Shown one piece after another: positions 29,299 through 41,353 of a DNA stretch of 55,415 nucleotides. Location of the stretch: NCBI GenBank assembly GCA_009869945.1, contig WIXG01000447.1, positions 1 through 55,415 of the forward strand. The letters run 5' to 3'. The DNA comes from Mesaphorura yosii (taxonomy: Eukaryota; Arthropoda; Collembola; Poduromorpha; Tullbergiidae). Numbering within the stretch: the stretch's first letter is position 1; every line of letters starts with the position of its first letter. The notes under the pieces were generated by a model. That model saw only the letters and a program-made list of their open reading frames with translations, was not told where the DNA came from and made no database searches. The position numbers and the translations under genes are program-made.

Positions 29299-32200
29299 AT
29301 GGACATGAATGACTTTGACTCTCTCGAAGCGACCGACGAGCAGGAGCGTTGGCTCAGGAGGCTCAGGGAAGGGATGTTCGATGGAAATGATGACCTGCTC
29401 GATGAATTCACGCTCGGTGGCAGTGGCGATGGCGGTGGCGTGGGCCCGGATTGGGATCTGGATTCAAATTCCCCGCCCCTCCCACACACGCTCTACCTGC
29501 TTTGCTTGAACCACACCGTTCGCGCACACGCTCACGCTTCCGACGTTGCCGCCGGAGCGAATCATCGAAATCTGACGCCCAGCTCTAGTTGGGCCACCAC
29601 GTCGGCATTTTGCAATCGGTCGTTTCCCTTTCTTCAATACGGGCAAGAGGTCAGAAAAAATGTGGATGGGAAATTTGAATTTGGGCGGAATCTTGACCAA
29701 AAATCCATTCTGTTCACAGTTATTCGAGGAAGCCTTCGAAATGGAACGGATCGTCTCCGTCGTGGTTCCAATCATCTTCAGCATTATTTTCATTGTCGGG
29801 CTCTTCGGCAACGCGCTCGTGGTCATCGTCGTCGCGTCAAACCAGCAGATGAGGAACACAACCAACCTGTTGATTTTGAACCTCGCGATGGCGGACCTGC
29901 TTTTCATCATTTTCTGCGTACCCTTCACGGCAACCGACTACGTGCTCTCATACTGGCCGTTTGGGGGCGCCTGGTGCAAAATCGTGCAGTACGTCATCAT
30001 CGTCACGGCGTACGCGAGTGTGACGACGCTCGTGCTCATGTCGGCCGACAGATTCATGGCCGTCGTCTACCCCGTCACGAGCATCAGCCTCCGGACCGAC
30101 CGCAACATCCTGCTTGCCATCGCCGTGTCGTGGGTCCTGATTCTGGTCGCCTGCTCGCCAGCGCTCATCGCGCACGGCCTGGAGATTCACAGGTAAGCTA
30201 AGCGATAGCGAATTCTGGCTGGGCTCTTTACTTGACTCAAGTTACTGCTTGAAATTACGCCTATGGCGTACTTTGAGATATCCATGCGCGTGGCCACGTG
30301 ATTGTTTGCTTGTTTATCTTGTTTTGTATCCGATTGCCCAATTTGAACTGAACTGATTCAAGGCTTCTCACGTATCGCCTAGGATTTTCTGTCAATTTGC
30401 GCTACCGTTGCCGTTACCAAGATGCGTGTGCGTCATTTCCAAGCTAAGCTTGTTATTGGCTATTCACTTGATTCAGTTAACTGTAAATATTCAATTTCCG
30501 TCTTTCGTGCGCCGTATTTCTAGTATTCAACACAGCACAGGTGCAATTTACCATGTACTTGAGTTTTTTTTGCCTATTTTGAGCGAGCTTGATGCCTAAA
30601 CCCTTTCAAAGATCACATTTTCCTTTCCTTGGCTTTCCTTTCCTGCTTTTCGAGCTTCAGCCATTCAGCCTTCTGCGTGTATGCTTTTGAATGCATTATT
30701 CATGTTTTGCTGCTGTTATGCCGTAATTTGGCAGCTCATGCAGAGAATGAGGAAAGGCAATATGGCGAAGGCAAAAAATGAAAGAAAAACTTTCCCCGAC
30801 GCTGACGACTTCTGGAGTTTTTGAATGAAATTGACTCCGAGTCGAAGTCGATCGAACTGACACACACGATGACAGGCAGCAATAACGACCACCAGACTTT
30901 GCCTTCTTGTTTGTTGTGACTGCGACTGGTGTCAAGTTTCTGTATCTTTTCTGCGAATTCGTTCTTGCGAAAGGATGCAAATACAAAATAATGGCAAAAC
31001 GCAAAAGTGAAAACTCCCAATTTAAATCTGACAATAAAGAAAGGCAAAGGCGAAGACACGAAAGTAGAAAAAATGATGAAAGAAGCTAAAATTTGACGCG
31101 AAATGATAAAAAATAGGCGACAGTGCGAAGGAAAGTGAGGATTTGAAGAATCTGTCGTCTTTTCCCGTTCGCGCAGAGGAGGCTTTTGTTTTCTGTTTTC
31201 CGCATCGGATTTCATCACCGTGTTTAGGTTTCCTGTGCTTTGTGATAATTTGAGCCGTTTCTTCTCGTAAATTCTGCAAATGCCAACCCGCAATGGCAAA
31301 GAAACAGCTGAAAGACAACGGAGCGCATTCAAAATTGTGATTATGAGTTCATTTTTGTGAATGCGGACAAAAAAAACAAATCCGGGATTTTCACGTAGGA
31401 ATTCATTGACGAGTGCGAATGGCTGTTAGTGTTTTTCAGTCTTCCTCTGTAATTCTTTGAGAAAATGCCAATCATTTTAGTACGTCACATCTTTTATTTT
31501 AGTACGGCAGACTTTTAATTAAGAATGAAGCAGAATTCTTATTGCTTCAGGTTTCTTCAGGTCCCTTGACGGAAAAAAAATTGTCAAGAAGTCTCGAGAA
31601 ACGTCTCAAATGCGCAAAGTTCTATTAATAAGACGTCCACATCGCTGCTGTTGCTCGAGCCGCTCCGCTCCGTCTCCACTCAAATCTGACACTTGACTCG
31701 GCAAGGGTCCTCATTCTCAGTTCTCCTTCTTACCTCTTACTGCTTTCTCCATTCTTTCTCCTTCTCCGTGCGTGCTCGTCTGCATCCCCGTCCTGTAATG
31801 AATTCGTCGTCGTATTTCGCCTTCGCCAGCACTCAGAACGGCCGTGCCACTTGTAGCATTGGGCTCTTTGATGTTGATCTCGTCGCCGTCGCCACATATG
31901 TTTTATTCATGATGCTTTTTGTCTCTCTTCGCAATATTTTTTTGCCATTTTTGCCTTTCCGGACTTGCTTCATGTTGATTGTCGTGTTGTGCTGTGCTTC
32001 GACATATCTTTATTTGATTTGGCAACTGGCATTAGGTCAACGCTGAAGTGCTTTCTCCGAAACCGAAATGTGAAACAGTCGAAACTGTTGCTGCTGTACT
32101 TCAGCTCTTCTTTGATCATCCTTCTAATTCCACTTCTGCTTCAAGGTTTCAAAGTACACGCGGGTGACGCGAAAACATTTCCATTTTTAGAGACTCGGTT

Positions 32201-35200
32201 TGGATTGGACTTTGACTGGCTTGCTTACGGCTGTGGCCGGCGGTCAGGCAAGTCTGGAAATAGTCAACTGTCCGAAAATGGAAAGAACGTAATTAAAATA
32301 CAGTTTTAAGTGCATCTAATCTTCTTTGCTGTCGCCCCGGGCTTGAATGAATGAAACTGGGCTGGCAGAAACTGGCAAGTAAGCGAAGTCACGGTAGGCG
32401 AAATCGTGAGAGCTCTGGAATTTAAAACCAGAACCACAAACAAGCCGACAGGCAATGACGAGAGCCGGTCGAATCTTTCTATTTCCAGGTTTCATATTCC
32501 ATTATACATCTTCCACGGCAAGGTTTTAGTTTGATTGCTTCTTCAATTGTGTACGCAACCGAAAATAGAAACCCAAATCCTCTCGGACCGCGACCGCGTG
32601 AGTGCACGTGCACCGCAGGGCGTGCAGGGAATGGAATACGGGAGTAGATTAAGTAAAGTAAAAGTAATCCGAAATCGAAACCTGGAGACTGACTGCTTCC
32701 AGGCGTTTCGCCCTCGCTGTGTTGTGGTTTTGTCAGTCAGTCAATCGACTGGAGACTCGAGGTCAGCCAAAGTCCTTGAATTTTGTAGAGCTATTACTTT
32801 AAACTTAAACCGCTAAGAGCTTGCTACCTGCTTTAAACGACAAACCACTTGTTGAGCTAACCTGTAGTCGTACTCTGCGGGGCAAACCCAAACTCTATTC
32901 TGTTGGCTATTGGTTGGCAGTGCACTATGGTATAGAATAAGGCAAAAAATTGAATAAAAGGGGGTACCGTACACCAATATTTGAATTCTGTTAGACGAAT
33001 CCATTTATAAAAATGCGTCGATCATGAAAATTTAATTTCAAATCTTTTCATTCCACGCCCAGGTATGACAAAATGAGTCATGCACTTTCAAAGGAAATCC
33101 ATCGGCACGGGTTTCGTGCTTTTTTGTGCTATTTTGCAGCTTCCAAAGACAGACACATTTCTAATGTATTAACCATTCGCTACTAAAATCCTTCCCACGC
33201 CGTCCCCCTCTCATTTTGCTCTTGAAACATATAAGCTCAAAATTCTGCAACCGAGATTGTCTTTGTTTCCACTTCAGTTATGAAAAAACAAGCCAAGAAG
33301 GCTGTACGGAGTACAAAAGGCGAAATTTAGATTTTTTTTTTACTTCGAAACGACTTTTGCTGAAGTACTTCACCGTTCTACATACAGTACTTAAGTGACT
33401 AGCTCCAGTCCAGAGTTCAGATTCGTTAAGTACCTTGAGTGCTCAGTTATTCTAACTTGCAAATCATGGTCACCGGAGAAAATTGAGTTAACAGGCGAAA
33501 TGAATGAAGTTGAGTTGGCTTAATTAACCGTATATTGTAACTGCGTTTATGCTTAATGGTTATTTTGTCAGTTAGCGACACATTGCAGAGCTTGTCAGCT
33601 CGATCTGACCGAAGCTTCGGTCGGATTCTGTTTTGTTTTCTTTCGAGCCTGGCTGGCGCCTGTGGCTGGGCTGAAGGACTGACGGCCAGGCAGGCCGTCC
33701 GTTTTAAGTGCACTTGATGCCAATTTTTGCTCTTCTGCGTTCTTTTCTCTGTAATTTGTTGCCAACTTTCTTGATCGTGTCTAATCAGACTCGACTCTAC
33801 CCACAAACCACTTCATCATTCTTGAGCGCAAACCGTGACGTGTGAAAAGAAAAGGAAACTTGATCTGATCTACTTTCGACGGTAAACTCGAGCCCGTCTT
33901 GGGTTTTGGCTTTGGCTGCGGACTGGTTTTGGTACTTCTTTCTGTGGTCTGCCGGCTCAAATTTAAGTGATTATCGGTCAAAATCCACTTAACTTTACCT
34001 GGCGAAAAGGAGAAAGGAGAAAAGAAAAGGCAAAGGACAACAACAAAATGGAACGAGAAAAGACGACGCAGTTTCACTTTCTTCACAATGCAATATTCGC
34101 CATCCGCCAGTGCCACTTCAGCTTTTGTGCACTATTTTAAGCAACTTTTCCTGTTGGTTCTCTTTGATCTCGTCCCAGAAGGTGAATTCACGAATTCAGC
34201 TCAAACTCAAATTCGTAATGTTCAGCACGGCGGCGCAAAACATGACTACCGACTTGTCAGACAGGAAATCCTCTATTAGCCTTACATTTCTTGAATTGAA
34301 GCCAGACAGCAGCTCAGCTCCGGTGGCCAGGAGCGCGCCTAATGGAAAAGTTTCCATTTCCAAGTTCTTTTCAATTCTCACCGGAAATGAATCCAGTGAA
34401 AGTTCAACACGCAACACTTTACGGGTCCAATTTTAAAGTTGCGAGATAATTCAAGTCAAAATGTTCGTGGCGCGTAAATTAAATTTGAATTTATTCACAG
34501 CTGTGCTCAGTGCTCAGTTACTTTGCATTTTGTACTTTGCAGGTACGACTACGACGAGATCATCGAGCTCTGCAAATTCCGACACGACTACAATCAGTTT
34601 ATCTTCCAATTAATCTTTCTCATCACCTCCTACGCCATCCCGCTCCTGGTCATCTGCCTCCTGTACTGCACGATGCTCTACCGGCTCTGGAAGTCCGTTT
34701 CGTCCAGCACGGTCATCTCGAACCAGAGCCTTCGGGGGAAGAAGCGGGTCACGCGGATGGTTGTCTTCGTCGTCGTCATGTTTGCCCTGAACTGGGCACC
34801 CATCCACGTCGTCCTCGTCCTCAAGTCTCTGCACCGCTACGACATGACCTCTAACCTCAACGTCACGCTCCAGATCGCCGCCCACGTCCTGGCGTACATG
34901 AATTCGTGTGTGAACCCGATTCTTTACGCTTTCCTCTCAGACAATTTCCGGAAAGGGTTTCGGAAGGTGATTGCGTGCAATTTGGGGATTGATCGAGTTC
35001 GGAATGGACTACAAGGAGGCGGTGGTGCAGGTGCAATGGGGGCGAGTTTTAGGAGGCGGAGGAGCAGCGGGCTGAATGGGAACGTGACCATTGCGGAGCA
35101 CCATCCGCCCATGCCCATGTCGATGCCAATGACGATGTTGTCCCCGTCACCGGCCCAGCCGCTGCCCTGCCACGGAGAGGGGAAGGAGGCGATGATGCTC

Positions 35201-35305
35201 ACGACGCACTGCGAAAACGGCGGCAGCGGCCGGCATTCTCACCGCGTCATCGGAGCGAACATGAAGGAGGCGGCTTCCCTTCGGCAGGAGGATGACATCC
35301 TTTAA
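29299..35305 (+). CDS. Allatostatin-A receptor (galanin-receptor-like GPCR)
   Basis: Three coding exons: 29299-29649, 29720-30192 and 34543-35305; 528 residues. Exon 1 encodes an acidic extracellular N-terminus with Asn glycosylation sites (NHT, NLT, NRS). Exon 2 carries TM1-TM4 (GLFGNALVVIVV, NLAMADLLFIIFCVPFTATD, SADRFMAVVYPVTS), exon 3 TM5-TM7 (KRVTRMVVFVVV, NWAPIHVVLVLK, NSCVNPILYAFLSDNFRK). These blocks match insect AstA receptors, which bind FGL-amide peptides and act through Gi to inhibit feeding and gut movement. DRY is DRF here. A 4.35-kb intron sits in the second extracellular loop region. The C-tail is long, Gly- and Met/Pro-rich. The 70-nt first intron is inferred from phase: exon 1 and exon 2 lie in different frames, and GTCAG...CACAG joins them cleanly. 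Confidence 0.9.
30193..34542 (+). other. Large intron of the allatostatin-A receptor gene
   Basis: 4,350 bp, GTAAGC donor and TTTGCAG acceptor, by far the largest intron in the window. I see no nested gene. Open frames at 31693-32309 (plus), 30696-31332 (minus) and 33447-34116 (minus) show no domains. Confidence 0.8.
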
Positions 35306-35970
35306 AACGTGAATTGTCCAAAGACGGACCAACGACGTACGATGGAAAAGTTCGAGTTTTCTCCGCAGTCTTGTGTACTTTGGATTACTTTTGTGTACTT
35401 TTAAGCTACAGCTGAGCCCTCGTAATGGATTTCCAAGAAATTAGTAGGCACGAGCGTTGTGTACTGAATTAAACAGGGATTAAGCGTGGAGAGGAAGTGG
35501 ACCGAGCTTGTGCTTTTATACAGCAAGACAACGTAACGTGAGTCGTGTTTTGATTCTGATTTTGAGTCTGTGATGGAAGAAAGTAGAAAAGCAGACGCGT
35601 TGGCGCTATTTTGTTATCTTATCTTAATTAAAGTAATTAAGATTTTAAGAAAAAACGTGCACGTGCATGATCTCAGAAATATTCTCGTAACGTCCAATCA
35701 GAGTTTATTTAATTTGTACTTGTATAACTTGTAACTGTAACACACAACAATAATTAAGAAAATTAAGAAAATTAAGAATATTCAGAAATTTTTGTGCTAA
35801 ATGTTCTATTCATCAAATCAAGAGAGAGCTAAACAATGTTAATGGCAATGAAATCGAAGTCAGCACTGAAAACTGACGGCTGCTTTAACTTTAACGAAGA
35901 CAGTCAATTACAATTTTGTCAATAAAACTTATTTAAGAATTTGATGGATCATGAATTTGAGGCCCAGGCA
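35306..35970. other. 3' UTR and spacer to the eIF4E gene
   Basis: Tail-to-tail interval between the receptor and the minus-strand eIF4E gene. It contains an AATTAAGAAA short tandem repeat near 35752-35780, and no coding signal. Confidence 0.5.
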
Positions 35971-38446
35971 TCAATGCAGATACGGGAAGAACCCCGGTGA
36001 CTTCAGAACAAAGTTCAGACTGTACAAGCATCTGTTCTGCTTTTCACCAGCACCAGCACCCGGGTCTTCATGAAGCTCGTACATCATTCGCTGCCGCTGC
36101 GGAGCAAAGTTCGGGAGAGGCTCGAGCCGTTCCTTGACGTGATGCCTGAAACGCACAAGAGTTATACAGAAATACAATTGAAATAGTCTCCTCGCGTGTA
36201 CGAATTTTGTGCCTGGCTTGGTGGGCTTGGAGAGTGCTTAAGTGTTGACAAACGGAAAACCTACCCAATATTCATGATCGCCTTCTTGTTATTGGAATTC
36301 ACTGTCCAAACAGCAATTTTGTCTCCTTTCGCACCTAAAAATGAGAAAATCTTGAGTTCAATCGCGTTAAATTTGCGCTGTGCGTACTGGAAAAATCGGA
36401 TAGAAATCTTACGAATGTCAAGCCCGGCACCACAAATTTCGTCGCCATCATCGCCGAAGACTTCTCCAATCAAGAGCATCATCTGAAAAAGAAAACACCG
36501 AATAGTACGAAAATTTAGTCAGTTTACCGCTTGGTAAGCAATTTGCAATTAAGACAATGTAATGTTAAATTAAATACCACTTCCAGCCAAATCTTGTCCA
36601 AAGCATCCCTGCACTTGATGTCATTCATGACGATCCAACGCCCACCATTCCGAAGGTGTTTGTCTTCCCAGTCCGGTTTGATCCCCTGCTTGAAGAGGTA
36701 GAGTGAGGATCCATGAGTGAGGTCGCTCGGGCCGCGAATCCTGTCGAGGACCGCCCAGAATGTTTCCACCACGGAAAAAGTGTAGACGGGCTTGAATGAA
36801 TCTTTCCAGTTGATTCCGGACTTTGTGTTCTGGTACCAGAGAGTCCAGGCGTAGTGGAGCTGGTGTTTGTTCCGGTTCGGAGGGGCTGGGAAAAGGCAAC
36901 CGCCACATGGGGCAAGGAGCAGCAATGGCGGAAGTGGAGCCTTGCCTTTAGTCGCAGCAGCAGCCTCGACTGCTTTCTTCACGACGTACGGCTTGGCAGT
37001 GGCAGCCGCGACGATGACGGAGGCGGCCTTTGCCATGACTCCAGTCACTTCAGTCGCAGTCACTACAGGAGCACTTGCATTTGCACTTGCATTTGCATTT
37101 TCATTCTTGGTCGCTGGTGCTGATGCTGGTGAAGAAGGACCACGGCCACGCGCTGACGCTGGTGGATATATCTTGACTTTGACTTCCTTGAGTAACTTGA
37201 GGGCTTCCTTCTCTGTGTTTGAACCTTTCTCTTTCTCGTTTCTCTTCACAGGCGATGGAGGCCATAACGCCAGCTTGAACCTGCCAGTACTAGTAGGAGG
37301 GTTCGAATTCGAATTCTTCGAAGGCCCGCTTCCGCTTTGGATTTGGTTCTTCACGTCTTCTTTAAGATTAGCCAGGTTAGCATTAGTAGCAGCAGCAGGA
37401 CGAGGATTTGACTTTTCAGCCGTGGTGGTGGTGGGGTTTGCAGGGGCAGGAGCTTTCCCGTCATCGTCACCGTCGTTATTTGCATTAGCATTGGGGGCAT
37501 TGGCGCTGGCGTTCTGAGCTTCCTGTTCTTGTTTCTCCAGCTTTACTTCTTGTTCAACTTGTTTTGCGGCTGCTGGTGCGAGTGGGAGTGTCCCAGATTC
37601 CGGGTCTCCTCGTTTCGAAGGTGGTTCTTCCAAAGATCCTCCACCGTCATCCGCTCGATGTCGATCTTGCTCTCGCTCCGATTCTGCTTCCCGTAGTTGT
37701 TCTGCTCTTGGCTCATCTTCGTGACCTGTGCCTGTTTTGGACTCCTTTTCCTTTTCTCCTTGCGCTCCGGCGGCTCCGACGTCGACGTCTTCCTTTCTTC
37801 CATCGCTTTCGTTCTCAACGCCTGAACTTGGTTTTGATACTCTTGAACTTGGCGGCGACGACGGAGTTCGTGGTGAATCAGGGTGAGGATCGCCGTTAGC
37901 ACGATTACTCCCAGGATTTTCAGCAGAAACATCGCGAGGAACTGCAGCATCTTGAGTTTCTTGAGTCAGAGTCTTGACGTCGATCTCGACAGTTTCGGGC
38001 TCCGGTCCCTCTGTTTGCTTGTCAACCGCAAGGGCGACAGTGACCTCTTCAACTACGACCTCCTTTCCTTCGAGTGCTGGAGCAGGAACTTGAGCTTGTG
38101 GTCCTACCGCTGGTGCTGTTGACTCTTCTTCCTTGGCGCTGACGTTGTTGGTATCTTTTGTAGCTGAAATTGTAATGAACGCGAAATTAAATGCAATGAA
38201 TGACAGAATCGACGGCTAAGGGAGGTACTTATGGAAGTGAATGCCATTACCATCAGTATCAGGTACTGGTGGCACTGCTGCTGGAATAGGCTTAGGCTTT
38301 GCTGGAGCCCCTGCAGCAGGTTTTTCTGTCCGAACCAATATTGACGTAGGTTGCAGGTTCTTGATGGTGTTGGCGTTGGCCGCCTTCCTTTTGACGTTGG
38401 TACTAGCAGACCGACTCTTCCTTGTTCTGGCGCCTGGCGGAGCCAT
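35971..38446 (-). CDS. eIF4E-family cap-binding protein with ~500-residue disordered N-terminal extension
   Basis: Five exons in minus order: 38446-38251, 38163-36578, 36482-36413, 36334-36265 and 36145-35971; about 698 residues, all phases consistent. The eIF4E core begins near residue 499 (KHQLHYAWTLWYQN). Cap-stacking and structural tryptophans are all kept: NWKDSF (W56 equivalent), PDWEDK (W102-E103) and DKIAVWT (W166), with FWAVLDRI for the 4E-binding face. Tryptophan at positions 43 and 56 equivalents groups it with class I eIF4E rather than 4EHP. A normal eIF4E is about 215 residues. The extension is Ala/Pro/Asn/Lys/Glu-rich, looks disordered and has basic start motifs (RTRKSRS). It should bind capped mRNA; the extension may localise or regulate it. 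Confidence 0.85.
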
Positions 38447-39205
38447 TCAGTCAATAGCCAATCACTCCAACAGTGAGGGTTGAATTTAACAGATAAGCAG
38501 TTAGACGTTAGTAGGCAGTAAAGCAAATCAGGCTTCAGACTGGACTAAAATTGCCTAAAATCCAACAATTATCGACAAATCAGCACTAAAAACTGCCTGA
38601 CTGATAAGCTAAAGAAACTGAACTGATCGTAATCCTAGCGCGCAAGTTCCAAGTTCCAAAATTTCATAAAACTGAACGCAGTACGAATGGCTAACGAAAT
38701 GTAAGCAGAAGACGCTCGCTCGATAGCAACGCAACGAAACTCGATGAGCTCGAACTTAAAACCAATAGAATCTTTCAGAAAGCAGCCAAAAGTACCAAAG
38801 CCCGTCTCACTTTCCAGCTCCATACCCTTACGCTGCGTCGTACTCATAGCATTGTTTCAAGCCAAAATCTCGACCCGACTCATTTTAATTGCAAATCGCG
38901 ACTTTGCGGTGAGTGAATCAATAAACAGTTAGCAGCACTGTAAAAGACAATGGTCATTTTAATTACTGGGTCGTGACCGTGACCGTGACTCGTAAAATTG
39001 TAAAATTGAGCACGCGATTGTTCATAAACTTGATTCAGCCTTTCGGAGTCCCGTTTTTCCATTTGCCTGCCGTGCCATTGGTAATCTTCAGTTCTCGTCT
39101 TCTCGTGTCTGAAATCTTTCAGTTCTCTGATGAGACCGATTGTATTTGTGAGCTTTCTTTCGTTTGATTACTTACAATTGCAATTAAGACTGGAAGATTG
39201 GATCA
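38447..39205. other. Divergent promoter region, eIF4E (minus) / Mth-like GPCR (plus)
   Basis: 760 bp between two divergent start codons. No TATA box stands out. GTGACCGTGACCGTGAC-type short repeat at about 38972-38988. A 5' exon with a signal peptide for the GPCR could hide here but I cannot place it. Confidence 0.5.
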
Positions 39206-40960
39206 ATGTCAACTTCAGCCAACGAATCAGTGATTTATGTTTACAGTGAGCTAGTGAATCCAGTTTCGGTTCCAGAAATTGGTGCCAGCGCCAGAGCCGT
39301 TATGGATGTTGCTTCATCGCCCGCTGTCCGAATCTGCTGTGAGCTCTCCGAAATCCTGACGCCCGCTCCCGACTTCCGGTGCACCACGTCACAGTCCAGC
39401 ACGGAAGATCCCGTCACGAAGGAGCTGTTGAACCTGACACAGGCGTGGGAGACCGTCTGGACGGGGTTTCCAGCCTGTGCGAACGAAGCGTACGAGTGGA
39501 GGCTCTCTGACAGGTAAGTTAAGCAGGGCCACGACCATTGTAAATTGTAAATGCTGCTTCTGCTGATATCTTATGGAGAATTGACCAATTTTTCAGACCC
39601 TTCACCGTGTCCGAAGCCACTCTGCACCTTCCCGGCTCGCAAACTTACGATTTTGGAGAATTCTGTGTAGGCAAAACCATTCAGGAAGAAGATTACGTGT
39701 TTGTGGCGCTGACATGTCAAAAAGTAAGAAAAATCATGACCACAACGGGACTTTAGCTGGAAATTAACTGATGTTCACAACGCCTTTGCCTTTGCCCTAC
39801 AGAAAGATTGGCAATCGGTCTTCTACACAATTCTCCTCGTCAACTCGATCATCTTCCTGGCGCTTACAATTTTCCACCATGTCAAGAACAAATGGAGTCT
39901 TTTCACACGCCTCCACAATTGGCTGCAGGTTGCTTACTTGGTCATGACGCTGATTGCGTGTGCTTGCCTGGCGGCTTTCCGTATTCTGAAAATCCTCGCC
40001 CCACAACTCCTGCTCCAAGCGAGTGAAATGGACGTCGTCTGTACTGTGCTTGGCTACGCACTAGATTTCTCGTTCATCTCCGCTTTCTGCTGGCTGACGG
40101 CTCTGAATTTGGATTTGTGGCTGGTGTTTGGTTGCAAACTGCCGACGGCGACGTTGCCTTCGAAGACGGGGGCGTCGACGGTCACAGCTACAGGAGCGGC
40201 AAACGCCGGGGCGGTGAAGAAACTGGTTGTTTTTGTGACTGGTGGATTCCTGCTTCCGATTTTATTCACCTGGCAAAAGGAGCACTTTGAATTTCCGAAG
40301 ACTTGGATGGATCCAAGAAATGAGACTGAGACTTGGGTCGAATTCAACCAAAATTCGGCTTGGGCTTGGTTCGGAGGAGCTCAAACTCCCGAAGACAGTG
40401 GTCTGAGCCTTGGCGCTTCTTGCAGTTTCACGACCACGACAACTTTCCCGTTCTTGTACCCTCCAGTATGCATTCTACTCCTGGTCAACATCATTTTCCA
40501 TCTCGCCACGCTGATTTCTGCCCGGAGGCGCAAAGCGTCGCCCACACCGATGCCGTACTCTTCGAGCTGCAACGCCAAACACTGGACAATGCTTACCCTT
40601 TTCGTCAAACTCTTTGGGCTCACCGTACTTTTATGGGCCGCGGCCTTCGCGCAGTGGGCGGTGGGCACATTTGCGGCTGCGGCCGCTACAACAACTGACG
40701 AAGGCTCGAGCTCGAGCCCCGCTGCATGGCCGTGGGTTCCAATTTTGGTCACTTCCTTGGCCCACTCGCAGGGAATCGTCGTATTCGTGTTATACGTCTG
40801 GACAGGAAACTTGTACAGGAGGGTTCGTGGGAAATTCATTGTGCTGGCGTCACGCGTGCCGAAAAGTGGGCGGAGCGGTGGTGGCGGAGCGAAATTGGAG
40901 TCGGTCAGTTCGAACGAGAGGGCGGCGGTTTCCCTGCCCGAGTCGGGAAATTGTTCATAA
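39206..40960 (+). CDS. Methuselah-like family B GPCR
   Basis: Three exons: 39206-39513, 39597-39723 and 39803-40960; 530 residues. Exons 1-2 encode a cysteine-containing ectodomain (FRCTTSQSS, YDFGEFCVGKTIQEED). The end of exon 2 (DYVFVALTCQK) is the junction to the membrane part seen in Methuselah receptors. Exon 3 holds seven hydrophobic segments: VFYTILLVNSIIFLAL, WLQVAYLVMTLIACACL, FSFISAFCWLTALNLDLWLV, VVFVTGGFLLPILF, PVCILLLVNIIFHLATL, FGLTVLLWAAAFAQWAVGTF and SQGIVVFVLYVW. Mth-like receptors are linked to stress resistance and ageing in flies; ligands are largely unknown. No N-terminal signal peptide is visible at this ATG, so a 5' exon may be missing. Long insertions in loops between TM3/4 and TM4/5. 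Confidence 0.78.
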
Positions 40961-41353
40961 ATCATAAATCAGCAGTGCCGTAGAATGAATAAATGTCAAT
41001 TCCCTTTCCATTTTCGTCATTGTCCGTTAAGAAAAATTCTGAAGAAAATCAAGAGCGAAGATAAGACTGACCTCAATCTTAACCCCATGCTAGACTTGAC
41101 AGTCAATGGGATCATTGAGCATGATGTCATTCAGCATCACAAGAAACTACAACAGGCCGAGTTGGCAATTCATGGCATGATTAATTCGAAACTCAAAATT
41201 AGCAGGAAATTCGAGCATTTATCCAGAAATAGTGCGAAAATTATGCAATCTCGCCTATAAAACGAGCGACGGCGATAAGCGAATCTTCAATATCAGACTT
41301 CGAGACGATTTCACTAGCGAAAAGCGAAATAGAAATTGAAATCGAAGGTCGAA
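40961..41353. other. 3' UTR of GPCR and promoter of TenA-like gene
   Basis: AATAAA at about 40987. A 91-codon open frame (40985-41260) overlaps that signal and has no family resemblance; not called. Confidence 0.5.

Noticed and set aside
31693..32309. Possible nested gene in the receptor intron
   Set aside because: Frames begin without ATG and lack domains or splice partners.
36867..37517. Plus-strand 216-codon frame opposite eIF4E
   Set aside because: Complement of the Ala-rich extension; low complexity and no family.
40985..41260. 91-codon ORF after the GPCR
   Set aside because: Starts inside a poly(A) signal and has no leader or domain.
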